DNA from: an uncultured bacterium
Lineage (GTDB): Bacteria > Bipolaricaulota > Bipolaricaulia > UBA7950 > UBA9294
Direction: 5' to 3'
Assembly: GCA_903857865.1 (NCBI GenBank)
Contig: CAIOGO010000021.1
Span: 15,810-79,809, forward strand
Length of the DNA: 64,000 bases
A program made the translations under genes and the position numbers. Numbering within the stretch: the first letter of the stretch is position 1; every line of letters begins with the position of its first letter. Below the pieces are notes generated by a model that saw only the letters and a list, made by a program, of their open reading frames with translations, was not told the DNA's origin and searched no databases. Below, piece after piece: positions 55,901-62,903 of the stretch.

Positions 55901-57034
55901 TACGACAGTCGGGTTCATCGGCTCGGAGAACGTCGCCGTCACCCTGAACCGACCGACGCCTACGTCACCGTCGTAGATCGCGACGTCGTTCGCAAGAATC
56001 GACGCCGTCGGAGGCACGGTGTCGATGACTAGCGACCAACTGCTGCCATAGGACCCGGGGTTGCCTGCCACGTCCCGGGTGCGCAGCTTCCAGGTGTAGG
56101 CTCCGTCACTGAGGGGGGAACCCGACGAGGGAGTGTACGTCGTGTTCGCCGTGGTGCTGTTCTTCGGCGTTGGGCCTCCAATATCGTAGCCGTAGTCGCG
56201 GACTCCGCTGCCGCCAGGGTCGCTCGGCGTGGTGGCCCACGAGAATGTCGGCGTGTTGTCGTTCGTCCGTGTTCCGTCCAGAGGGGTGCGGCCCTCCGGG
56301 GCAGGCGCCCCTTGCTGATCGACGAGGACTGTCAGCGGGGCAGACTCCGGGCTCACGTTTCCTGCCAGGTCGGTTGCCGTTGCCGTGAAAGAGTAGGTGC
56401 CGTCGGCGAGAGGGGTGCCCTGGTAGTCGAAGGTCCAGGCTCCGCCTCCGTCGGCAGGCGTGGCGCCAATCGGTCTCCCATCGCGGTACACACGAACGTT
56501 GCTCTGCGATTCCGCCGTCCCAGTCAGGATGAGCGTGCTGTCGTTCGTGATCCCATCCTGACTGCTCAGCCCGCCGTCAACCGAAACCCCGCTGACCACA
56601 GGAGCGCTGGGATTCCGCGTGTCGATCTCGAACGCGCGCATCGGCATGTAGTCCTGCTGCAGGTTCCCCGACGCGTCTCGCGCTCCGGTCACGTCGATCG
56701 TCACGCTGTCCACGTCCACGTTCCCATCCGCCACGCTGTACGTCGCGGTGTACGTGTCGCTGTCAGTCCAGCTCCCGCCGGGGAGGAGACTGAGTGTCGA
56801 CGAGACGTCCGGAGCGAATGCCAGCATCGGCGGGATGGACGTGTTCATTGCCACATCGAAGTCAATCGTGACCGTCAATGGACCCGGCACATCCCCATCC
56901 GCAATCAGGGAGTCACTTGCCGATACTCCCGTAACCATCGGATCAGCCATGCCGACCAAGGAGGCAAACAACAGAAGGCCGCAAAGAACGACGCCCGCCG
57001 CCGCCAGTCTGCGCACACCGTTGTCCCCGATCAT
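52976..57034 (-). CDS. Giant secreted Ig-like repeat protein
   Basis: 1352-residue exported protein. A signal peptide (about 8-30: VRRLAAAGVVLCGLLLFASL) is followed by at least six related units of about 95-115 residues with the pattern VTF-EAM, GTW, GD..YT, then GARDAAGNLQQ.Y and FDIDT. An FN3/Ig-like pair sits between units 1 and 2 (NDNTPTFSWATTPSDPGG). The C-terminus has two cadherin-like domains (YAPYAGYSGPDEFTYRAVDG, YAPASGFVGRDQFRV). Many Asp-rich loops suggest calcium binding. Probably a surface adhesin or S-layer-like protein. The ATG at 57034 has AAGGGG upstream; the longer frame is not export-competent. Confidence 0.82.
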   Translation of the reverse strand: MIGDNGVRRLAAAGVVLCGLLLFASLVGMADPMVTGVSASDSLIADGDVPGPLTVTIDFDVAMNTSIPPMLAFAPDVSSTLSLLPGGSWTDSDTYTATYSVADGNVDVDSVTIDVTGARDASGNLQQDYMPMRAFEIDTRNPSAPVVSGVSVDGGLSSQDGITNDSTLILTGTAESQSNVRVYRDGRPIGATPADGGGAWTFDYQGTPLADGTYSFTATATDLAGNVSPESAPLTVLVDQQGAPAPEGRTPLDGTRTNDNTPTFSWATTPSDPGGSGVRDYGYDIGGPTPKNSTTANTTYTPSSGSPLSDGAYTWKLRTRDVAGNPGSYGSSWSLVIDTVPPTASILANDVAIYDGDVGVGRFRVTATFSEPMNPTVVPALTLAPDPATTFTNASGTWSVGDMVYTWTYDVADLGVTVPDVDLTASGGRDVAGNLQVSTTNVGYVDIDTQDPTVTSVVASDLLLSDAGVGTPFAVTVDFSEAMSSGSTPTFVFSPSVATTLAFSSGGWIDGDTYQAIYSVTDADVDQNSVTIGVINARDAAGNDQQDYTAAHEFNIDTANPSASAVVADTALVYDGDLTQQITVTFGEAMKTSAAPAIAFSVGTWTAGAAGAWTVGDSEWTRTFTLTDNQETAANVTVAVTGAQDAAGNDQQTYAAQSEFDIDARNPRATVTMDHTLIADGSPIHEDELVLTVTVTYDEAMNTLTTPVITLENKGANWGGQVLLGWTGNTVYRATFTHNGIEEPTPPTPALIAFARVANTSGATDLAGNADVGDDSPTFEVDTHKPELVPGATAVAIDTDPVYEGDLTQRVTVTFDEAMHTGTTPAIVFGHGTWTTNHDGVWSSGDTIWTVTYTLADHDEEYYNLSGSVVTVDVGGARDVAGNLQEPYAAEPEFDIDTLQPEIVEFTSVPDGGCHVAGDMLDVTARFSESVFGALTLHLDSGGIVDVFGVDDSDSETRTYTIQWGENSCDLDVESAVVDAGGDLVDWAGNYAHWTGDETNLSLPTGHTGHNLADNSAVIVDTTIPIAVTDPDEDETRSGADSDVVEVRLDPQGRYRLMVRQDTPVYIDVLANDIELPCLSHLSVYDFPVLPTYGAISDENPTNPVRYAPYAGYSGPDEFTYRAVDGCGNVSVEATVYVEVIPQLVFADVYVTACAEASVAIDVAATDLFIPPGAPEDAEFAFQIVEGPEHGIVAGDPAEVETTGPGLSTLFVESATVKFIYAPASGFVGRDQFRVRLSDPFGGARTAVIDIEVQKCPWVEEAPLVIPRGALLPLIVPLSFASLYETAWDTVTLTGEDGTEHPEALLATWSESLERPALVVDTGPLALGVYELVIPLGNGQIVTLRFVVGEKP

Positions 57035-57213
57035 CCGCAGCCCCTTTGCGCCCCTTCTCGAAGCCTCTCGATGGCCCGGCGGGCACGACCCTCTCGGGCA
57101 CTCTGGAGCCCGTCTGGCCGCTTTCGAAGCGTCGTACCACAGCCTCGGTCCGCACCGTCGCGGTATGCGTGACGTGGCGGGATTGCCTTGCGATGCATCC
57201 CTTAGTCGCATCC

Positions 57214-57219
57214 ATTATA
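57214..57219 (-). promoter_or_regulatory. Consensus -10 box upstream of the giant surface protein gene
   Basis: TATAAT on the minus strand, about 180 nt before the ATG at 57034. No good -35 is at the usual distance (CAGATG). The 57035-57342 gap otherwise holds only the tRNA promoter. Confidence 0.45.
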
Positions 57220-57303
57220 GGCAAGTATCGCCTCGCCATCTGTGATGTGGATAACATTCGGCTCGGTTTCGGAGGATCGAGTCCGACCTCGGCCTCGAAC
57301 TCA

Positions 57304-57332
57304 TTGACGAGACAGCATCGACGCTCTACTAT
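57304..57332 (+). promoter_or_regulatory. Promoter of tRNA-Leu
   Basis: TTGACG at 57304-57309 and TACTAT at 57327-57332, exactly 17 nt apart, ending 10 nt before the mature tRNA 5' end. Confidence 0.8.
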
Positions 57333-57342
57333 GTCAACCTGC

Positions 57343-57431
57343 GCCAGAGTGGCGGAACTGGCAGACGCGCGGGACTCAAAATCCCGTGTCCCGTGAGGGA
57401 CGTGTGGGTTCGACCCCCTCCTCTGGTACCA
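57343..57431 (+). tRNA. tRNA-Leu (anticodon CAA)
   Basis: 89-nt class II tRNA. The anticodon stem CGGGA/TCCCG encloses the loop CTCAAAA (anticodon CAA, reading UUG). The long variable arm GTCCC-GTGA-GGGAC is typical of leucine. The acceptor stem GCCAGAG pairs with CTCTGGT (one G-U), the discriminator is A as tRNA-Leu requires, and CCA is encoded. The T stem has one T-T mismatch (second pair). Confidence 0.95.
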
Positions 57432-57440
57432 GAAAGGGGA

Positions 57441-57470
57441 AGCCCCTCGCTACCGAGGGGCTCTTCTTTT
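57441..57470 (+). terminator. Intrinsic terminator after tRNA-Leu
   Basis: AGCCCCTCG at 57441-57449 pairs perfectly with CGAGGGGCT at 57454-57462 (4-nt loop), followed by CTTCTTTT. It also sits 20 bp beyond the stop of the convergent ftsZ gene and could act on that strand more weakly (TTCCCCTTTCT). Confidence 0.88.
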
Positions 57471-57489
57471 CGACAACGCGCCTCTTGTG

Positions 57490-58659
57490 TCAGCGCTTGC
57501 GGCGATCCTTTCCCACATCCCGCTCACGACGAGCTTCCGGCCGCGGCTTCTCGCCCCACGGGGGGCGCAACTCGTCTTCTTTGGCTTTGCGAGTGCGGCG
57601 CAGGTACGTCGGGATGTCGAAGTCATCGGCTCCAACGCGGCTCTCCTGCTCCATCTTCGTCAGCATCGACTCGTGCGAGATCGGCGCCCCTTCTTCGTCT
57701 TCGCGGTCATAGCCCACAGCGAAACCCGTGGCGATGACGGTAAGTCGCACTTTCTCCATGCCCTCGCGAATCGCAGTCCCGAAGATGATGTCCGCGCGGT
57801 CGGATACGGCCTCACGGATGAGTGACGCAGCCTGGGTCACTTCCTCGAGAGTCAGATCGGCGCCGCCGGTGATGTTCATGATGACTTTCCTCGCGCCGTG
57901 GATGGATCCATCGAGGAGCGGCGACGAAATCGCGTTGCGCGCGGCCTCTTTCGTCTTTCCTTCGCCCTGACCTTCGCCGATCCCCATCATCGCTGTGCCC
58001 GCGTCGCGCATCACGCTCTCCACGTCAGCGAAGTCGAGATTGATCATCCCAGGAACCGTAATCAGATCCGAGATTCCTTCAACTCCCTTCCGCAGCACCT
58101 CGTCCGCCATCTCGAACGCCTTCGTGATCGGAGTGTCCGCCGGAGCGACCTTGAGCAGCTTGTCGTTCGAGATGCAGATCAAAGCGTCCACGTTCTGCGA
58201 CAGGCGCGCGATGCCTTCCTCCGCCTTCTGTGCGCGCGCGATGCCTTCGAATGCAAAGGGCCGCGTCACGATGGCTGTCGTGAGGATCCCGGACTCCCTG
58301 GCGAGTCCCGCGATCACCGGCGCAGCACCCGTCCCCGTGCCTCCGCCCATTCCCGCAGTGATGAAGACCATGTCGACGCCGTGCAGGAGATCGGCGATCT
58401 CCTCTCGGCTCTCCTCGGCGGCGAGCTTGCCGACCTCGGGATTCCCGCCCGCGCCCAGTCCGTGGGTAAGTTTGCGGCCGATCTGGAGCGTTTGGTGCGC
58501 GCGGACGACTTCCAGCACCTGCGCGTCGGTGTTGACGACGACCAGGTCGACGCCTTGGACGCAGGTGTCAAACATGCGGTCCACGACGTTCCCGCCGCCG
58601 CCACCCACGCCCACGACCATCAACCGTGCCGGTGGAGAGGAGTGCATCTGCTCGGCCAT
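57490..58659 (-). CDS. ftsZ: Cell division protein FtsZ
   Basis: 389-residue tubulin-like GTPase forming the division ring. GTP-binding motifs include GVGGGGGNVVDRM near residue 17, the tubulin signature GGGTGTGAAPVIA near 106, and NLDFADV holding the T7-loop Asp. The conserved C-terminal peptide that binds FtsA is present (DDFDIPTYLRR, about residue 346) but is followed by some 30 mostly charged residues (KRRKR-type end), longer than usual. It is the last gene of the dcw run, 3 bp after ftsA. Confidence 0.97.
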   Translation of the reverse strand: MAEQMHSSPPARLMVVGVGGGGGNVVDRMFDTCVQGVDLVVVNTDAQVLEVVRAHQTLQIGRKLTHGLGAGGNPEVGKLAAEESREEIADLLHGVDMVFITAGMGGGTGTGAAPVIAGLARESGILTTAIVTRPFAFEGIARAQKAEEGIARLSQNVDALICISNDKLLKVAPADTPITKAFEMADEVLRKGVEGISDLITVPGMINLDFADVESVMRDAGTAMMGIGEGQGEGKTKEAARNAISSPLLDGSIHGARKVIMNITGGADLTLEEVTQAASLIREAVSDRADIIFGTAIREGMEKVRLTVIATGFAVGYDREDEEGAPISHESMLTKMEQESRVGADDFDIPTYLRRTRKAKEDELRPPWGEKPRPEARRERDVGKDRRKR

Positions 58660-58662
58660 GAC

Positions 58663-59910
58663 CTACCCTCGGAAGAACTTGTTGAACCAGGCGAAAAGCT
58701 TCCGCGTAATGGTCGCCCCGGACGTCGATCGCTTCCGATCGTAGTACTCCGACTTCTTGAAGTCCTTCGTCTCCACGGCGTAGCGGAGCAGCCCGATGGA
58801 GGTCGCGTAGATGGGGGACTCCACGATGTCGCGCAATCCGTGAATCCCTTGCGGGATCTTGCCGCGGCGAACGGGGAGATCATAGCGCTGCGCAGCGAAC
58901 TCGGTGATCCCGCTGAGGAGGGATGTCCCTCCCGTGAGAACCAACCCTGCCGGGATCAGGTCGCGATACCCTGCGTCCTCGACTTCCTGCATCGCCAGAT
59001 CGAGCAGTTCCTCGACGCGCGGTTCGATGATCTTCGCAAGCTTCTTCTTGGAGACGGTCTTCTTGTCGTCGCCTCCGATGGTAGCGACCTCGATCTTCTC
59101 ATCCTCTCCCACGCTGTCGACGAGCGCCGTACCGTGCTGCTTCTTGACCAGCTCCGCCTCCTCGATCGGCGTCTGCAGGCCCACGGTGATGTCGTTCGTG
59201 ATGTGCTCGCCCGCGATCGGAATGACCTTCGAGAACCAGATGTCGCCGCCGCGGAACACGCTGATGTCGGTCGTCCCTCCCCCAATGTCCATGAGGACGA
59301 CCCCGAGCTCCTTCTCCGCCGAGCTGAGGACGGCGAGGGACGAGGCAATGGGTTCGAGGACGATCTGCCGGATGCCGATCCCAAGGCTTTCCACGCAGCG
59401 GACGAGGTTGTGCACAGCCGTGATCGCCCCCGTCACGATGTGGACGTCCACTTCAAGTCGCGTGCCCGTCATTCCCACGGGGTCCGTGATGCCGTCCTGG
59501 CCGTCCACGATGTACTGGCGCGGGATGATGTGGATCATCTCGCTCTCCGACGGAATCTGGATCGCCTGCGCCGTGTCCACGACGCGCCGCACATCTTCTT
59601 CCGTAATGATGCGATCCGGCCGATTAATCGATACCGTCCCGCTGTTGTTGATCGAGTTGATGTGCTTGCCGGCGATCCCGACGTACACGGACTCGATCTT
59701 CACATCGGCCATGTTCTCGGCCTCTTCGACCGCCTTGCGGATCGACGTGATGGTTCGTCCGATGTCGACGACCACGCCCTTCTCGAGGCCATGCGATTCC
59801 GCTTTTCCCATCCCGATGACTTCGATCGTGCCGTTGACGATGTTTCCCACGATGGCAACCACCTTCGTGGTTCCTACGTCAAGCCCGACAACCACCTTCT
59901 CTTTCCTCAT
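58663..59910 (-). CDS. ftsA: Cell division protein FtsA
   Basis: 415-residue actin-like ATPase that tethers FtsZ to the membrane. Nucleotide-site motifs are GLDVGTTKVVAIVG (N-terminus), MDIGGGTTDISVFRGG (middle) and LTGGTSLLSG (late). The 1C domain lies around residues 85-165. The last residues KLFAWFNKFF form the amphipathic membrane-targeting helix. It lies between ftsQ (4-bp gap) and ftsZ (3-bp gap). Confidence 0.96.
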   Translation of the reverse strand: MRKEKVVVGLDVGTTKVVAIVGNIVNGTIEVIGMGKAESHGLEKGVVVDIGRTITSIRKAVEEAENMADVKIESVYVGIAGKHINSINNSGTVSINRPDRIITEEDVRRVVDTAQAIQIPSESEMIHIIPRQYIVDGQDGITDPVGMTGTRLEVDVHIVTGAITAVHNLVRCVESLGIGIRQIVLEPIASSLAVLSSAEKELGVVLMDIGGGTTDISVFRGGDIWFSKVIPIAGEHITNDITVGLQTPIEEAELVKKQHGTALVDSVGEDEKIEVATIGGDDKKTVSKKKLAKIIEPRVEELLDLAMQEVEDAGYRDLIPAGLVLTGGTSLLSGITEFAAQRYDLPVRRGKIPQGIHGLRDIVESPIYATSIGLLRYAVETKDFKKSEYYDRKRSTSGATITRKLFAWFNKFFRG

Positions 59911-59914
59911 CTCT

Positions 59915-60649
59915 TCACCGCCTTACCCGAGGCACAAGCGTCGCCTCCCCCCCAAACCGAAGATCGATCAGCTCATACTGCTCGGCTTTCACCGCGCGGC
60001 ACAGTGCTTCAAGGTAGGGAATCTTCCCTGCGGCCTCGTCGAGTGCCCCGAGCCGCACGCGGGTTTCGGCTGTTGTCACCAGTTCCGCCGACTCCCCCTT
60101 GGAGATGTCCACCTCACGCACGACGGCTCCGGGCAGCGTCGCCCGCTGCAGAGCGTCCATGAGGTCCACGGCCCCCTGCTTCGCGAGACGCCCACCGGGC
60201 TCTGCCTTGGACAGCGACACTCCCTTCAAGAGCGGAGCGCCGTCACGGCCCCTGCAGTCGATGGCTACAACCACCCCACCCTCACCAATGAGTGCGCACG
60301 CGCTGCCGGTCAGCATGACTCTCGCCACCGGCGATCGCTCAATGACCTCAATGTTGATGCCGTGCGGGAATGATCGGCGGACTCGGACGTTCTCGACCCA
60401 CGGCAGCGCAGAGACACGCTTCGCCGTCGTTCTGAGAGACACGCTGAGGAGACCGACACCGCCCCGCACATTCGCTGCGCGGGCCACATCAAGAGCCGTC
60501 GTCTCCTTGTTTCCGGAGACGGCGACTTCGCGCAGGTCAAAGATGGGCAACCATGGTGTGTATAGGGCGATGATGGCAACAGTGATAAGAACCCCCCCCA
60601 GGCCGAGTAGCCAAAAAGCAGTTTTGAGTCTGCTCTTCCCCTCCTTCAC
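59915..60649 (-). CDS. ftsQ: Cell division protein FtsQ/DivIB
   Basis: 244-residue bitopic protein. A short cytoplasmic N-terminus and one transmembrane helix (about 12-30) precede a POTRA domain starting with FDLREVAVSGNKETTALDVA and continuing through LPWVENVRVRRSFPHGINIE, the usual FtsQ pattern. It organises the FtsB-FtsL divisome complex. The start is GTG at 60649, overlapping the murB stop as GTGA. A C-terminal beta domain follows. Confidence 0.92.
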   Translation of the reverse strand: MKEGKSRLKTAFWLLGLGGVLITVAIIALYTPWLPIFDLREVAVSGNKETTALDVARAANVRGGVGLLSVSLRTTAKRVSALPWVENVRVRRSFPHGINIEVIERSPVARVMLTGSACALIGEGGVVVAIDCRGRDGAPLLKGVSLSKAEPGGRLAKQGAVDLMDALQRATLPGAVVREVDISKGESAELVTTAETRVRLGALDEAAGKIPYLEALCRAVKAEQYELIDLRFGGEATLVPRVRR

Positions 60650-61530
60650 CCGTCGATGACCTCAATCTCTAGATCAAGCCCAACGTGGAATGTGTTATAC
60701 ACCTTTTGACGCACAATGTCAATTAGCTTGCAGATCTCCGCGCTCGACGCCCCACCCAGGTTCACTATGAAGTTGGCGTGTTTCTCTGATACTTGCGCCT
60801 TACCAATCATCATACCCTTCAGTCCACTGCGATCGATGAGCTCGCCGGCCGACCATCCATCCGGGTTCTTGAACACGCAGCCCGCGCTCGGGAAGGACAG
60901 GGGCTGGGTTGCCCTCTTTCGCTCAATGACTCCGTCCCTGTCGTAGGCAGGCCCGTCGACGCCGAGCGTTGCCGTGAGAACGATCAGCCCGTCTTGCCGG
61001 ATTCCGCTCCCTCGGTACCCAAATCGGCACTCCTTGGAGGACACTTCGCGCACGAGGCCGTCCGGGGTCAAGACAAGCGCGCTGCGGACCATGTCGCCGA
61101 TCGATCGATCGCGGATCCCGGCATTCATTGCGACGGCTCCGCCGACCGTCCCAGGAATCCCGGCAAGGAAACTGAGCGAGCGGACACCCTGCTTCTCCGC
61201 ACGGTCGACGAGGCCTCCAAGAGGTTCTCCGGCGCACACTTCGAAGCTGTGAGGGTGGTCAAGGACTCCCCGAATCGCTGTGGTCGAGATCACCACACCG
61301 CGGAAGCCACGATCTGAGAACAGGACGTTGGACCCGCCTCCGACGACCACGTGCCGGAGGCGAAGCCCTCGGCACAATTCGATGGCTCCGATCAAGCCCT
61401 CGATCGTGCGGGGCGCGTGGAAGAGGTCCGCACGTCCCCCTACGCGGAACGTCGTGTGGCCCGCGAGGGACTCCCCCTGTCGGCAGTCGTCGCCCCAATG
61501 TCGCGAGGTGGCGAGCACAGCGGCGTTCAT
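60646..61530 (-). CDS. murB: UDP-N-acetylenolpyruvoylglucosamine reductase
   Basis: 294-residue type II MurB, the FAD enzyme making UDP-N-acetylmuramate. FAD-site motifs are TTFRVGGRADLF, VVGGGSNVLFSDRGF and FLAGIPGTVGGAVAMNAG; the proton-donor serine sits in FPSAGCVFKNP, and the C-terminal SEKHANFIVNLG contains the catalytic region Glu further on. No extra type I loop is apparent. It overlaps murC (ATGA) and ftsQ (GTGA). Confidence 0.96.
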   Translation of the reverse strand: MNAAVLATSRHWGDDCRQGESLAGHTTFRVGGRADLFHAPRTIEGLIGAIELCRGLRLRHVVVGGGSNVLFSDRGFRGVVISTTAIRGVLDHPHSFEVCAGEPLGGLVDRAEKQGVRSLSFLAGIPGTVGGAVAMNAGIRDRSIGDMVRSALVLTPDGLVREVSSKECRFGYRGSGIRQDGLIVLTATLGVDGPAYDRDGVIERKRATQPLSFPSAGCVFKNPDGWSAGELIDRSGLKGMMIGKAQVSEKHANFIVNLGGASSAEICKLIDIVRQKVYNTFHVGLDLEIEVIDG

Positions 61531-62903
61531 ACGACGCAGAAGCTACCCTCCTTGAGGAAGTGGGCCAGCTCCTCCGTCACGGTCCATATGTCTCCCGCGC
61601 CGAAGCTGATGATGAAGTCCCCAGGCCGGATCAGCGCCTTGAGGAGCGACACGACCTCTTCCTTGTTGGGGATCGAGTAGACGGCCGAGTCCGTCGTATC
61701 GAGCACGGCGTCGACGATGCCCGCTGACGAGACGCCGGGCATAGGGTGCTCGCAAGCCGAGTAGATATTCGTCACGATGACTACGTCCGCGCCGGAGAAC
61801 GCGCGGCCGAAGTCCTGCCCCATGCTCTGTGTTCGCGTGTACCGGTGGGGCTGAAACACGGCGACGATGCGGCGCCCGGGCCAACCGTCGCGGATCGCGC
61901 GCAGCGTCACCTCTACCTCTTCCGGCGTGTGGGCGAAGTCGTCGACGACGGTGACTCCGTTCTCCTCAAGGATCTCGAACCGCCTGTGCGGAAGCGAGAG
62001 TGCGCCCAGCGCATCCGCAGCAGCAGCCGGATCTGCGCCCGCCGCCATGGCCGCGCCGAGCGCGCACAGGGCGTTGCGAACGTTGTGCGTTCCAGGCGCC
62101 GTGATCCAACGACGGCCGAGGCTCTCACCGCGGATGAGGAGGTCGAACGATGTCTGGAGCTTCTCGTGTCGCACGCCCACGGCGCGGATCTGCGCCTCAG
62201 TGCAGAGCCCCACGGTGATGGCGCTCGGAATCTCGGACGCGATCTCACGCACACGGACGTCGTCGATCGACAGGACCGTGCGTTCGGCCTGCAGGACGTA
62301 GCGCCGGAACGCTTCGCGGATCGCCGCTTCGCTTCGGTAGGTCAGCAGGTGATCCTTCCCGACGTTCGTCAGGACCGCGACCGTCGGGCGGATCTCGGTG
62401 AACAGCCCGTCGCTCTCGTCGACCTCGGCAACGAACCACGCTCCCTCTCCGAGGTGAGCGTTCCCCCCAAGGTTCGGACAGTGCGCGCCCACAAGATAGC
62501 TCGGCGAGAACCCGAGTTCGCGCAGCAGCGTCGCTGCCATGGATGTCGTCGTACTCTTCCCGTGGCTTCCCACGACGCCGATGCTCGAGTACTCCTTGAG
62601 CAGGAGCGCCACCGCGTGGAGCCGCCGCACGACAGGCACGCCGCGCTCGCGAGCAGCGACAATCTCTACGTTGTCGGAGGGAATCGCCGACGAAATGATG
62701 ACCCCATCGAGATCGTCCGAGATGTGTTCGCCAGCATGCCCCACGTGGACCGATGCGCCAAGGCGGCTGAGGTGATCTGCCTCGAAGCTCCACTTTAGAT
62801 CGGATCCGGAGATCTCCTTTCCCAGAGCGAGGAGGATCGAAGCCAACCCACTCATGCCCGCCCCGCCGATGCCAACGAAGTGGTAGCGTCGTCCAAGTGC
62901 CAT
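61527..62903 (-). CDS. murC: UDP-N-acetylmuramate-L-alanine ligase
   Basis: 458-residue Mur ligase adding the first amino acid to UDP-MurNAc. Domain 1 has HFVGIGGAGMSGLA, the ATP P-loop is VVGSHGKSTTTSM (about 107-119), AEVDESDG is the Mg-binding loop, and DDFAHTPEEV lies in domain 3 (many MurC have DDYGHHP). A normal length and all three domains are present. It begins in TAATG overlap with murG and ends overlapping murB. Confidence 0.96.
   Translation of the reverse strand: MALGRRYHFVGIGGAGMSGLASILLALGKEISGSDLKWSFEADHLSRLGASVHVGHAGEHISDDLDGVIISSAIPSDNVEIVAARERGVPVVRRLHAVALLLKEYSSIGVVGSHGKSTTTSMAATLLRELGFSPSYLVGAHCPNLGGNAHLGEGAWFVAEVDESDGLFTEIRPTVAVLTNVGKDHLLTYRSEAAIREAFRRYVLQAERTVLSIDDVRVREIASEIPSAITVGLCTEAQIRAVGVRHEKLQTSFDLLIRGESLGRRWITAPGTHNVRNALCALGAAMAAGADPAAAADALGALSLPHRRFEILEENGVTVVDDFAHTPEEVEVTLRAIRDGWPGRRIVAVFQPHRYTRTQSMGQDFGRAFSGADVVIVTNIYSACEHPMPGVSSAGIVDAVLDTTDSAVYSIPNKEEVVSLLKALIRPGDFIISFGAGDIWTVTEELAHFLKEGSFCVV

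Noticed and set aside
57898-60162. 754-codon open frame on plus strand
   Set aside because: Antisense across ftsZ, ftsA and ftsQ, rich in Asp/Arg/His with no domain; all three minus-strand genes are certain.
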